Source of the DNA: Bacteroidales bacterium
Lineage (GTDB): Bacteria > Bacteroidota > Bacteroidia > Bacteroidales > VadinHA17
Assembly (NCBI GenBank): GCA_025358455.1
Contig: JANYJP010000053.1
Coordinates: 1-33,426 of the forward strand
Length of the DNA stretch: 33,426 nucleotides
Direction: 5' to 3'
This document shows, piece after piece, positions 8,410-17,180 of the stretch. The number at the start of each line of letters is the position of its first letter. Within the stretch, counting starts at the first letter, position 1. Position numbers and translations under genes: made by a program. The notes under the pieces are model-generated. The model was given only the letters and a program-made list of their open reading frames with translations, ran no database searches and was not told the origin of the DNA.

Positions 8410-8925
8410 ATGAAGAAAATAGGAGTTTTTATAGGTCTGTTAATGCTGACTTCAGCTATGGCCATGGCTCAGAAATACGCATTTGTCGATTCCGAATATA
8501 TAAGGAAAAACATACCTGCTTTTAACACAGCCCAGGATCAGCTTGATAAACTTTCAAAGCAATGGGAAAAAGAGGTTTCCGATGGATATGCAGTTGTCGA
8601 GCAAATGTATAAATCATATCAGAATGATGCCGTTCTGCTTTCCCAGGAAATGAAAACCAAAAGGGAAGAGGCTATAATAGCTAAGGAAAAAGAAATGAAG
8701 GATCTTCAGAATAAATATTTTGGAGTTGAAGGAGATCTTTTTAAAAAAAGAGAAGAGTTAGTCAAACCAATCCAGGATGAGATTATCAAAGCAATTAAGG
8801 CGATAGCTGTTGATGGAAGTTATGCAGTTATCTTTGATACAGCGGCAGGTGGAAATATCTTGTTTGCCAACCCGAAATTTGACCTCAGCGATCAGGTACT
8901 TGAAAAATTAGGTTATAAAAATTAA
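8410..8925 (+). CDS. skp: OmpH/Skp family periplasmic chaperone (first copy)
   Basis: A 171-residue periplasmic chaperone that holds unfolded outer-membrane proteins. The ATG at 8410 gives a clean signal peptide (MKKIGVFIGLLMLTSAMAMAQ); a GTG further upstream in the same frame would add eight residues and spoil it. The mature protein starts KYAFVDSEYIRKNIPAF, then a long charged coiled-coil (about 45-115), and ends with the OmpH tail SYAVIFDTAAGGNILFANPKF. It lies 25 bases after bamA and is probably co-transcribed with it. Confidence 0.93.
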   Translation: MKKIGVFIGLLMLTSAMAMAQKYAFVDSEYIRKNIPAFNTAQDQLDKLSKQWEKEVSDGYAVVEQMYKSYQNDAVLLSQEMKTKREEAIIAKEKEMKDLQNKYFGVEGDLFKKREELVKPIQDEIIKAIKAIAVDGSYAVIFDTAAGGNILFANPKFDLSDQVLEKLGYKN

Positions 8926-8965
8926 TTAATTACTTTTGCACATATTGTTTAATAAAATTAGAAAA

Positions 8966-9487
8966 ATGAAAAGAATATTAGGTATAGCTATCTTAACAAT
9001 CCTGATTGCTTTTGTGGGACAGAGCGCAATGGCGCAGAGTTTTAAATTTGGACATATTAATAGTGATGAACTAATTCAGGCAATGCCGGAATTTGACTCT
9101 GCAAATGTTAAACTTGAAAAATTCCGCAAGGAACTTGTTAATGCACTTGAACTGATGACTGTAGAATTGAACAATAAGAACGATACATATAATAAGGAAA
9201 GTAAAAACCTTACAGATATCGTTAAACAGACCAAAGAACAGGAACTGTATGATATGAACAAAAGGATACAGGATTTTCAAACTAATGCACAAACTCAATT
9301 ACAACAAAAACAGGCAGAACTATTCCAGCCGGTATATGCTAAAGTTGACAAGGCTATCAAGGATGTAGGTAAGGAAAACGGATATGTTTATGTATTTGAT
9401 GTTTCGAAAGGATCACTTCTTTATTTTGATGAAACAAAGAGTACAAATATTATGCCTCAGGCCAAAGCAAAACTAGGATTAAAGTAA
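8966..9487 (+). CDS. skp: OmpH/Skp family periplasmic chaperone (second copy)
   Basis: A 173-residue paralog of the preceding gene. The ATG at 8966 gives the signal peptide MKRILGIAILTILIAFVGQS..MAQ. The mature N-terminus FKFGHINSDELIQAMPEFD, a central coiled-coil rich in Lys, Glu and Gln, and a tail GYVYVFDVSKGSLLYF match the OmpH fold. The spacing from the first copy is 40 bases. A rho-independent terminator follows directly, marking the end of the envelope operon. Two copies may assemble into separate trimers or serve different clients; that is inference. Confidence 0.92.
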   Translation: MKRILGIAILTILIAFVGQSAMAQSFKFGHINSDELIQAMPEFDSANVKLEKFRKELVNALELMTVELNNKNDTYNKESKNLTDIVKQTKEQELYDMNKRIQDFQTNAQTQLQQKQAELFQPVYAKVDKAIKDVGKENGYVYVFDVSKGSLLYFDETKSTNIMPQAKAKLGLK

Positions 9488-9505
9488 TTTATATATCTTA
9501 AACCG

Positions 9506-9538
9506 ATGACCATCCTGAATCGGGATGGTCATTTTTTT
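9506..9538 (+). terminator. Rho-independent terminator after the bamA-skp operon
   Basis: Perfect 10-bp stem ATGACCATCC / GGATGGTCAT with a 7-base loop, followed by a run of seven T's. It lies 18 bases after the second skp-like stop and 14 before murI. Confidence 0.92.
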
Positions 9539-9552
9539 AATATACCAGCAAA

Positions 9553-10353
9553 GTGAAAGAACAACCTATCGGAATTTTTGATTCAGGCGTTGGAGGATTA
9601 ACTGTAGCCCATGCAATTAAACAGATATTGCCCGGAGAAAGTCTGATTTATTTTGGTGATACTGCCCACCTGCCTTATGGAGATAAATCGGCTGAATCGA
9701 TAAAGTATTACTCGCAACGAATTACTGAATTTCTTCTTGAGCATAATTCTAAAGTTGTTCTGGTTGCCTGTAACTCTGCATCTGCTTCTGCATTCGATTC
9801 CCTGAAAAAGGAATTCCAGGGGAAAACTATACTGATCGATGTAATCGACCCTGTTGTAGATTACCTGAGCACAAAAACTTACAAGAAGATAGGAGTGATA
9901 GGGACTAAGAGAACTATTAGTTCAGGAACTTACGAAAAGAAAATAAAAAGAAATTCACCTGCAACCGAAGTAGTATCAATGGCAACTCCACTACTGGTGC
10001 CAATGATTGAAGAAGGTTTTATTTTTGATGACATAAGCAATGCAATTATCCGAACTTATCTCTCCAATGAATCTCTGGCAGGCATTCAGGCATTGATTCT
10101 TGGCTGTACTCATTACCCAATCATTAAAAACCAGATAAGCAAAATATTTAATTTCAATGTAGATGTTATCGACTCAGCCAGAATTGTGTCGATGATACTC
10201 AGAGAAACATTGGAAAAGAATAATCTTTTAAATGACTCTGGCAACGCAAAAGATCAGTTTTTCATATCAGATTACACAACCTATTTTGAAAAAATTGCAA
10301 GAATGTTCTTTGAGGGTGAAATAAACCTTAAGAAAGCAGATATCTGGAGCTAG
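9553..10353 (+). CDS. murI: Glutamate racemase
   Basis: Cofactor-independent racemase that makes D-glutamate for peptidoglycan. The 266 residues contain the two-cysteine catalytic set: FDSGVGGLT (9-17), ACNSASAS with the first catalytic Cys, and GCTHYP with the second, plus YFGDTAHLPYG. The start is a GTG at 9553, directly before KEQPIGIFDSGVGG; no ATG fits better. It lies just after the terminator of the bamA operon, so it needs its own promoter or read-through. Confidence 0.96.
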   Translation: MKEQPIGIFDSGVGGLTVAHAIKQILPGESLIYFGDTAHLPYGDKSAESIKYYSQRITEFLLEHNSKVVLVACNSASASAFDSLKKEFQGKTILIDVIDPVVDYLSTKTYKKIGVIGTKRTISSGTYEKKIKRNSPATEVVSMATPLLVPMIEEGFIFDDISNAIIRTYLSNESLAGIQALILGCTHYPIIKNQISKIFNFNVDVIDSARIVSMILRETLEKNNLLNDSGNAKDQFFISDYTTYFEKIARMFFEGEINLKKADIWS

Positions 10354-10354
10354 T

Positions 10355-10471
10355 TTAACCCAAAAACCCCTTGGGCATTACCCCCCAAACCATCCAAATG
10401 GGGGGATTAATTAAATTTAAAAAATGTTAAAAGTGAAACAAAGTCCCCCATTTGGAAGAATTATGGGGTTA
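10355..10471. repeat. Intergenic inverted-repeat element between murI and korA
   Basis: A perfect 12-bp inverted repeat, TCCAAATGGGGG (10393-10404) and CCCCCATTTGGA (10445-10456), separated by 40 bases of AT-rich sequence. The flanks TTAACCC (10355) and GGGGTTAA (10465-10472) are also roughly inverted, giving a MITE-like outline without a coding region. The 3' arm is not followed by a T run, so a simple terminator is less likely. The rest of the 272-bp gap up to korA holds only a promoter-like TAATTTTTGTAC (10522-10533). Confidence 0.6.
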
Positions 10472-10625
10472 ACAAGAGAAGAGATGGACTCGTAAACATG
10501 ATCAATATCATAACGTAAATCTAATTTTTGTACGAATTTCAATTTTTTAAAAGTTAATTTTGAACATTATAAGCAGGTATTAGTTACTTGCTCTGTGTTT
10601 CGCTATTTATTAATTTAAAGGTATC

Positions 10626-12470
10626 ATGGCTAAAAAATCAGAGGTTAACGAAAGAGAAGAAGTGGTTATTCGTTTTTCGGGTGATTCAGGTGATGGAATG
10701 CAGCTTACCGGAACACTGTTTTCAGACACTGCCGCTTTATTCGGTAATGACTTATCAACCTTCCCTGATTATCCTGCTGAAATACGTGCTCCACAGGGTA
10801 CTGTCGGAGGTGTTTCAGGATTTCAGGTACATCTTGGCCATTCGGAAATAAATACACCCGGAGATTATTCTGATGTACTGGTTGCAATGAATCCTGCTGC
10901 TATTAAAGCTAATGCAAAATGGATAAAGCCGGGAGGTACAGTTATTTATGATGAAGGTAATTTTACTGAAAAAAATATTGAGAAAGCCGGTTATATAAAA
11001 GATCCTATTAAGGAAGAAAAGCTCGAAGACTACAATATTATTGCAGCGCCCATATCTTCTATGGTTAAAGAAGCCTTAAATGGTTTTGGGCTTGATCAGA
11101 AATCAGTACAAAGAACAAAAAATATGTTTGCCCTGGGAATGGTTTACTGGTTGTTCGATCGGAAACTCAAGTATACAGAAGATTATTTTGAAAAAAAGTT
11201 CCGTAATAAACCCGGCATGGCTGAGGCAAATAAAGTAGCCCTGAGAGCCGGATATTATTATGCTGAAACAATTGAAGCTTTAAAACCTGTTTATAAAATT
11301 CTCCCTGCAGAGATTGCTAAAGGCACTTACCGCAATATTTCCGGAAATACGGCAACTGCCTGGGGTTTTATTGCAGCAGCTGAGAAAGCAGGATTGGAAT
11401 TGTTTATCGGTTCCTATCCAATTACTCCTGCCACGGGAATACTCGAAGAGCTGGCAGCCCGTAAAGATCTTGGAGTCAAAAGTTTCCAGGCTGAAGATGA
11501 AATTGCCGGAATATGCACCTCTCTTGGCGCAAGCTTCGCAGGTGATCTTGCAATCACTTCTACCTCCGGACCAGGTCTTGCACTTAAATCTGAAGCTATC
11601 GGGCTCGCTGTAATGGCCGAACTTCCTATAGTTATCGTTAACGTACAAAGGGGAGGACCTTCAACAGGGCTTCCAACAAAAACTGAACAGGCTGACCTGA
11701 TGCAAGCCCTTTACGGACGGAATGGTGAATGTCCGGTTGTTGTTATCGCATCAAGTACTCCCTCTGATTGTTTTCATTATGCTTTCGAAGCAGCAAAAAT
11801 TACTCTGGAGCATATGACCCCTGTACTGCTTTTATCTGACAGCTATCTTGCAAATGGTACTGAACCATGGAAGATACCTCAGATGAAAGATCTTCCTAAA
11901 ATAACACCACCTTTTGCAGACAAAAATGATATCCCCTTTTTGCCATACAAACGCGATGATGAAAAACTTGCTAGATCATGGGCTGTCCCTGGTACGCCAG
12001 GTATGGAACACAGGATCGGGGGTCTTGAAAAAACAGTTAAGGGAACAGTTTCTTATGTCCCCGAAAATCATGAACATATGGTCAAACTAAGAGCTGAAAA
12101 GGTCGAGAGAGTAGCTAACGGAATTCCTGATCTTGAAGTTCATGGCGCACCATCAGGTGATATACTTGTGGTAGGTTGGGGCGGATCATATGGTTACCTA
12201 ATTACTGCTGTCCGTGAATTACAGGCTGAAGGCCATAAGGTTAGTCTCGTTAATTTCAATTATATCAATCCTTTGCCTAAAAACGTCAAAGACGTGTTCA
12301 GGCAATTTAAGAAAATTGTGGTTTGTGAACTGAATTTAGGCCAGTTTGCCGACTATCTGCGGATAAAACATCAGGAGTTCACTTATGAACAGGTTAATAA
12401 GGTTCAGGGTGTACCGTTTACAATAAAAGAGATAAAAGATAAATGCATAAAAATGCTGGAGGGAAATTAA
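10626..12470 (+). CDS. korA: 2-oxoacid:ferredoxin oxidoreductase, fused gamma-alpha subunit (KorA)
   Basis: Subunit of a CoA-acylating 2-oxoacid:acceptor oxidoreductase, most likely 2-oxoglutarate-specific, which interconverts 2-oxoglutarate and succinyl-CoA with ferredoxin. The 614 residues are a fusion of an N-terminal gamma domain (about 14-195; RFSGDSGDGMQLTG, PAEIRAPQGTVGG) and an alpha pyrimidine-binding domain (about 230-610; SYPITPATGILEE, FQAEDEIAGI, TSTSGPGLALKSE, RGGPSTGLPTKTEQ). The fused form is usual in Bacteroidota. Its stop is one base before the korB ATG. Substrate assignment rests on family resemblance; another 2-oxoacid is possible. Confidence 0.93.
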   Translation: MAKKSEVNEREEVVIRFSGDSGDGMQLTGTLFSDTAALFGNDLSTFPDYPAEIRAPQGTVGGVSGFQVHLGHSEINTPGDYSDVLVAMNPAAIKANAKWIKPGGTVIYDEGNFTEKNIEKAGYIKDPIKEEKLEDYNIIAAPISSMVKEALNGFGLDQKSVQRTKNMFALGMVYWLFDRKLKYTEDYFEKKFRNKPGMAEANKVALRAGYYYAETIEALKPVYKILPAEIAKGTYRNISGNTATAWGFIAAAEKAGLELFIGSYPITPATGILEELAARKDLGVKSFQAEDEIAGICTSLGASFAGDLAITSTSGPGLALKSEAIGLAVMAELPIVIVNVQRGGPSTGLPTKTEQADLMQALYGRNGECPVVVIASSTPSDCFHYAFEAAKITLEHMTPVLLLSDSYLANGTEPWKIPQMKDLPKITPPFADKNDIPFLPYKRDDEKLARSWAVPGTPGMEHRIGGLEKTVKGTVSYVPENHEHMVKLRAEKVERVANGIPDLEVHGAPSGDILVVGWGGSYGYLITAVRELQAEGHKVSLVNFNYINPLPKNVKDVFRQFKKIVVCELNLGQFADYLRIKHQEFTYEQVNKVQGVPFTIKEIKDKCIKMLEGN

Positions 12471-12471
12471 A

Positions 12472-13494
12472 ATGGCAGAAATGGTATTAACAAAATATGC
12501 TCCCAAAGATTTTAAAAGTGATCAGGAAGTAAGATGGTGCCCGGGATGTGGCGATCATGCTGTATTGAGTTCGGTTCAGAAAGCGCTGGCAGAACTGGGA
12601 ATAATTAAAGAAAAATTTGCATTTATTTCCGGAATTGGATGCTCTTCCAGGTTTCCTTATTATATGAATACATATGGATTTCATAGCATTCATGGCCGGG
12701 CTTCTGCAATAGCGTCCGGAGTGAAAACAGCAAACCCCGACCTGTCTGTATGGCAGATCACCGGTGATGGTGATGCGCTGGCTATCGGTGGAAACCACTT
12801 CATACATGCTATCCGAAGGAATATAGATATTAATTTAATCCTGTTCAACAATGAGATCTATGGCCTTACCAAAGGCCAGTATTCGCCTACCTCCTCCAAG
12901 GGGCTTGTTACAAAAACATCACCTTTCGGAACCGTGGAAGAACCATTCTCAGTCGGTGAACTTGTGATAGGAGCAAAAGGTAAATTTTTTGCACGTACCA
13001 TCGATACAAATGTCTCTCTGTCAACTCAGATATATATTGAAGCAGCTCAACACAAAGGAACTTCAGTAATTGAGGTTTTGCAAAATTGTGTCATTTTCAA
13101 TGACGGAATTCACGATACCGTTGCTGACAAAGAGGTACGGGACGACAGAACTCTTATTCTTAAACATGGGCAACCAATGCTTTTCGGTAAAGAGAATAAC
13201 CAGGGTCTGATACTTGACGGATTGAAACTAAAAGTTGTACGACTTGGTGAAAATGGTATTTCTGAAAAGAATATACTTATTCATGATGCTCTTGAACCTA
13301 ATCCGGGAATCCAATATATGCTTGCCAATATGAAATATCCTGAATACCCTGTTGCTCTTGGAGTTATCAGGTCAGTTTTAGGGCAAACCTACGATAAAGC
13401 TGTTGAAGAACAAATCACCGAAATAAAAGAGACTGCAAAAATCAAATGCATGGACGATCTGCTTATGAGCGGTTCAACCTGGAAGGTTCAGTAA
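12472..13494 (+). CDS. korB: 2-oxoacid:ferredoxin oxidoreductase, beta subunit (KorB)
   Basis: The thiamine-diphosphate and Fe-S subunit paired with KorA. Over 340 residues it shows cluster ligands Cys23 and Cys26 (WCPGCGDH) and Cys57 (GIGCSSR), and the TPP/Mg motif GDGDALAIGGNH (98-109), followed by LFNNEIYGLTKGQYSPTS. No separate ferredoxin-like delta subunit is nearby, consistent with the two-subunit form. It is followed by a strong hairpin terminator. Confidence 0.95.
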   Translation: MAEMVLTKYAPKDFKSDQEVRWCPGCGDHAVLSSVQKALAELGIIKEKFAFISGIGCSSRFPYYMNTYGFHSIHGRASAIASGVKTANPDLSVWQITGDGDALAIGGNHFIHAIRRNIDINLILFNNEIYGLTKGQYSPTSSKGLVTKTSPFGTVEEPFSVGELVIGAKGKFFARTIDTNVSLSTQIYIEAAQHKGTSVIEVLQNCVIFNDGIHDTVADKEVRDDRTLILKHGQPMLFGKENNQGLILDGLKLKVVRLGENGISEKNILIHDALEPNPGIQYMLANMKYPEYPVALGVIRSVLGQTYDKAVEEQITEIKETAKIKCMDDLLMSGSTWKVQ

Positions 13495-13512
13495 GAAATT
13501 AAAACTAGTGTC

Positions 13513-13528
13513 GCGGATTTAGATTCGC
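13513..13528. repeat. Small GCGGATT palindrome
   Basis: GCGGATTTAGATTCGC is an imperfect palindrome (5 of 6 pairs around TTAG). It sits directly upstream of the larger GCGGATT-containing hairpin after korB, so together they look like one dispersed palindromic repeat rather than a single dedicated terminator. Confidence 0.5.
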
Positions 13529-13539
13529 AAAGCTAACAG

Positions 13540-13575
13540 AAGCTGGCACGGATTACTAATCCGCACCAGCTTTTT
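13540..13575 (+). terminator. Hairpin terminator after korB (REP-like sequence)
   Basis: A 15-base arm AAGCTGGCACGGATT pairs with AATCCGCACCAGCTT in 13 of 15 positions, broken only by a 2x2 CA/CA internal loop. The loop is ACT and a run of five T's follows (13571-13575). It looks like an efficient terminator for korAB and also carries the CGGATT/AATCCG palindrome of a dispersed repeat. Confidence 0.8.
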
Positions 13576-13627
13576 GTTTGAAGTAATTTTCGTAATTTTA
13601 AAAAGTTATCCAATAGATTTACGACGA

Positions 13628-16600
13628 ATGGATGATTTGAATCATACTAATCCTGAATATCATCGGCTTCTTCATGACCAACAGGAGCGATTGAAGGAAT
13701 TGGCGTGTATTAACAGGACCACTTCCATTCTGAAGGAGGGTAAGCCTATTGAAGAATCTCTGCAGCAAATCGTTCTACTTCTTCCGGCAGCCTGGCAATA
13801 TTCTGAGTTTACTGTTGCCCGTATCCGGTTCATGGGAAATGAGTTTGAAACAGTCGATTTTAAAGAGACGAACTGGAGAATGACCCAGGAGTTCAGTACT
13901 ATCGATGGTGAAAAAGGATCGATTGAGATTTTTTACACTTTGGAATTCAGTCCTGAAAATGAAGGTCCATTCCTTAAAGAAGAAAGGGACCTTATCCAGA
14001 ATATCGGAAGCCTTCTGACCGGGTATATTAATAGTTATAAGGTGCGGGATATAATCAGATTATCACAGATTCCAAAACAGGAGGACGACGATATAAAAGA
14101 GGTTTCCAGCAGGAAACTTCTGCAGAAATTTCTGGACCGGCATAATGCCGAGAGAGATGTATTTCACGATCTGATGCCTTTTAAAGTTAAAGAGATTCTT
14201 CTGGTAGCAAACCTTTATGATGCTTACTCAATTGAAGGGGAAGGCAGGTTTTCTGATCACATGCTGGGTGAGTATTATCAGATGAGTCTCACATCAATAC
14301 CGAGGGTTACAGGAGTTTCCGGTGAAGAAGAGGCATTCACCAGGTTGAAAGCACGTCATTATGATATGATAATTATAATGATCGGAGTTGATAAGGAGAG
14401 TCCGATGGTCATGTGCAAAAAAATAAAGGATAAGTATCCGTATATTCCTACTTCTCTGCTTCTTAATAATCCCGGTGATGTTCCATTTGTGAAAAAGCAG
14501 AAATCACTTGGTGTTCCATTTGATACGTACTTTGTGTGGACTGGCGAGTCAAAGGTGTTTTTTGCAATGGTGAAACTTCTTGAAGACAAGGTGAATGTGG
14601 ATAATGATACAAAAAAGGGACTCACAAGGGTAATTCTTATTGTAGAAGATTCGGCAGGTTATTATTCAAGTTATCTGCCAATGCTCTATACCCTCGTGAT
14701 GGAACAGACTAAAAACCTGATTGAGGATGTTTCAACCGATGAATTATACAAAGTTCTTAAACTCAGGGCCAGGCCAAAAGTACTACTCGCCTTAAATTAT
14801 GAAGACTCTATTTCAATTTATAATAAATACAAGGATAGCTTGTTATGTGTTATCTCGGATATGCGATTTCCTAAGAATGGTTTGTTGCACGATACCGCGG
14901 GGTTCGAACTTATTCAGCACATCAAAAAGGATCTTCCTAACCTCCCGGCTGTACTCCAGTCTTCAGACCCGGAAAATGCCAGGTACGCGCATATTCTAAA
15001 GTCAAATTTTATTAATAAGAATTCAGAAAGCCTGCTTCAGGATCTTAAATCATTTATCAACTATTATCTTGGTTTTGGTCATTTTGTTTACCGCGATAAC
15101 AAGGGTCGTCAGATTGCTGTTGCAAAATCGATGAAAGAATTCGAAGCGTACCTCCAGACTGTGCCAGAGGATTCCCTTGTATATCATTCTATGAAAAATC
15201 ATTTTTCGCTCTGGCTGATGGCTAGAGGAGAAGTGAAAATTGCAAAATTGATAAATCCTATAAGCGTATCTGACTTTAACAGCCTTAAAGAACTTAGAGA
15301 ATTCCTCATCGACATAATCCGGAAACGTCGCCGGGAGATGAACAAAGGAAAGGTTGTAAATTTTGAAGAATCTGCCGTTATTGATGAAACAAATGTTGTC
15401 AGCCTTTCAGGAGGATCACTTGGTGGCAAGGGTCGCGGCCTTGCATTCGTTAATACTCTAATATATAGTTTTGAACTTGGTCGTCTCTTACCCGGAATTA
15501 ATATCAAAACACCTGTTACTGCAATAATAGGAACAGATGAATTTGATATGTTTATGGACCGTAACCATCTGTGGGACAAGGTTAAAGAGGAGAAGGATTT
15601 CGAAGTTCTTCAAAAATTGTTTCTTAATGGGAGCTTAAGTTACACCCTCGAAAAAGAACTTAAAATATTTATCAGGCTTATCAACAAACCTCTGGCAGTA
15701 AGATCGTCAAGCTTGTTTGAAGACTCTATGAGTCAACCGTTTTCAGGAATTTTCGGTACATACCTGCTCCCGAATAATAACCAGGACCCTGAAATAAGAT
15801 TTAAGCAACTGTCCGAAGCTATAAAACTTGTGTTCTCATCAATATATTCAAAAAATTCGCGTACTTATTTCGAAGCTATTAACTATAAAGTAGAACAGGA
15901 AAAAATGGCTATCGTAATTCAATCGGTAGTAGGTAACAGGTTTGAAAATGTTTTTTATCCCCATATTAGCGGAACCGCCCAGTCATTCAATTTTTATCCT
16001 GTCGCACATATGACTCCCCAAGATGGATTTGCAGTTGTGGCAGTCGGACTCGGACAATATGTTGTAGAGGGAGAAAGGGCCTTCAGATTTTCTCCTGCTT
16101 ATCCTTCACTTGATATCATTTCCCATAAAGATCTGTATAAAAATTCTCAGGTTCGTTTCTATGCCGTAGATATGGCTAAACAACAACTGAATCTTCTTGA
16201 GGGTGAAACCGCGGGCCTCATTACTCTGGATATAAGTCAGGCCGAAAAACATGGTACACTTCAGCACTCAGCATCAGTGTTGAATAGCGATAATGATACA
16301 ATAACACCCGGGCTTGATGTTCCCGGACCCAGGGTAGTTAATTTTGCCGACATATTAAAGTATGATTATGTACCCCTGGCATCAACTCTCAAAATTGTTC
16401 TGGACGTTGTAACTGAAGCTTTTGGAACACCTGTTGAGATAGAATTTGCAGTTGACCTTAAAAAGGATGAAGCCGGAAAAGCTTCATTCTATCTTCTTCA
16501 GATTAAGCCCCTGGTCGGAAGTGGTGCCGGTTATTCAATAGATCCTGAAAGTATCTGTACTGATGATTTGCTGCTGGTAACCAGAAAAAGTATGGGGAAT

Positions 16601-17074
16601 GGTGTAATAAATGATATATCTGATCTGATCTATTTAGAGCCTGAAAAATTTAATAACATGCTTACCAATGAGATGGCAAACGAGATTGACAGTATGAATG
16701 ATAAGATGCTGAAAGAAAACCGGCGTTATGTTCTTCTGGGGCCTGGCAGGTGGGGAACTAAAGACCGGTTTCTGGGCATTCCGGTGGCTTGGCCCCAGAT
16801 ATCACAAGCAAAGGTAATTGTGGAGGTGAGTCTGCCAAATTTCCATCTTGACGCATCTCTCGGATCTCATTTTTTCCATAATGTGACCTCCATGAATGTT
16901 GGTTATTTTTCTATAAACCAGGGGACAAATGACGGAAGCATTAAATGGGAGAAACTTAAAGAACAGAATTTAATAGAAAATGGTAAGTTTTTCCGCCACA
17001 TAAGATTTGAGAAACCACTTCTTATAAGAATGGATGGTAAAAAAGGGATGGCAGTTATTTCAATGAATGGTTAG
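13628..17074 (+). CDS. Receiver / PPDK_N ATP-grasp multidomain protein (paralog A, with GAF-like N-terminus)
   Basis: A 1148-residue cytoplasmic protein of the class annotated as PEP/pyruvate-binding domain protein; true function unknown. Order: coiled linker (RLKELACINRTTSIL, 21-35); GAF-like domain (about 40-140); receiver-like domain 1 (about 187-325) with Met251 where the phospho-Asp should be; receiver 2 (about 334-480) keeping Glu340-Asp341, Asp411, Ser445 and Lys464 but with a large insertion; a helical module with NHFSLWLMARGE (524-535); PPDK_N ATP-grasp (about 594-965) with GGKGRG (Lys601), VRSS (Arg692), EIEF (Glu939) and LQIKP; and a C-terminal domain with GPGRWG (1038-1043) and HFFHN (1081-1085). 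The usual Arg of the LQxRP motif is Lys960. No phosphohistidine or PEP-barrel domain follows. ATG 13628 is chosen; an in-frame TTG at 13574 lies inside the upstream terminator. Confidence 0.85.
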   Translation: MDDLNHTNPEYHRLLHDQQERLKELACINRTTSILKEGKPIEESLQQIVLLLPAAWQYSEFTVARIRFMGNEFETVDFKETNWRMTQEFSTIDGEKGSIEIFYTLEFSPENEGPFLKEERDLIQNIGSLLTGYINSYKVRDIIRLSQIPKQEDDDIKEVSSRKLLQKFLDRHNAERDVFHDLMPFKVKEILLVANLYDAYSIEGEGRFSDHMLGEYYQMSLTSIPRVTGVSGEEEAFTRLKARHYDMIIIMIGVDKESPMVMCKKIKDKYPYIPTSLLLNNPGDVPFVKKQKSLGVPFDTYFVWTGESKVFFAMVKLLEDKVNVDNDTKKGLTRVILIVEDSAGYYSSYLPMLYTLVMEQTKNLIEDVSTDELYKVLKLRARPKVLLALNYEDSISIYNKYKDSLLCVISDMRFPKNGLLHDTAGFELIQHIKKDLPNLPAVLQSSDPENARYAHILKSNFINKNSESLLQDLKSFINYYLGFGHFVYRDNKGRQIAVAKSMKEFEAYLQTVPEDSLVYHSMKNHFSLWLMARGEVKIAKLINPISVSDFNSLKELREFLIDIIRKRRREMNKGKVVNFEESAVIDETNVVSLSGGSLGGKGRGLAFVNTLIYSFELGRLLPGINIKTPVTAIIGTDEFDMFMDRNHLWDKVKEEKDFEVLQKLFLNGSLSYTLEKELKIFIRLINKPLAVRSSSLFEDSMSQPFSGIFGTYLLPNNNQDPEIRFKQLSEAIKLVFSSIYSKNSRTYFEAINYKVEQEKMAIVIQSVVGNRFENVFYPHISGTAQSFNFYPVAHMTPQDGFAVVAVGLGQYVVEGERAFRFSPAYPSLDIISHKDLYKNSQVRFYAVDMAKQQLNLLEGETAGLITLDISQAEKHGTLQHSASVLNSDNDTITPGLDVPGPRVVNFADILKYDYVPLASTLKIVLDVVTEAFGTPVEIEFAVDLKKDEAGKASFYLLQIKPLVGSGAGYSIDPESICTDDLLLVTRKSMGNGVINDISDLIYLEPEKFNNMLTNEMANEIDSMNDKMLKENRRYVLLGPGRWGTKDRFLGIPVAWPQISQAKVIVEVSLPNFHLDASLGSHFFHNVTSMNVGYFSINQGTNDGSIKWEKLKEQNLIENGKFFRHIRFEKPLLIRMDGKKGMAVISMNG

Positions 17075-17180
17075 TTAGTTTTATTATAAGGTGTTCATTA
17101 TACTAATAAAATTGCGGATTACGGATTTTTGATTGAGGATTAATTATTATTGCGGTTCATTTTGAGTAATAACAGTATTT

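Noticed and set aside
11280-11648. Antisense open frame inside korA
   Set aside because: It is a shadow of the korA coding strand with no family resemblance and no independent start signals.
15199-15579. Antisense open frame inside the first large ATP-grasp gene
   Set aside because: Shadow frame in the opposite strand of a well supported gene.
17075-17180. Terminator or promoter between the two large paralogs
   Set aside because: Only repeated CGGATT/GGATT words are seen; no stem with T run and no TAnnTTTG box.
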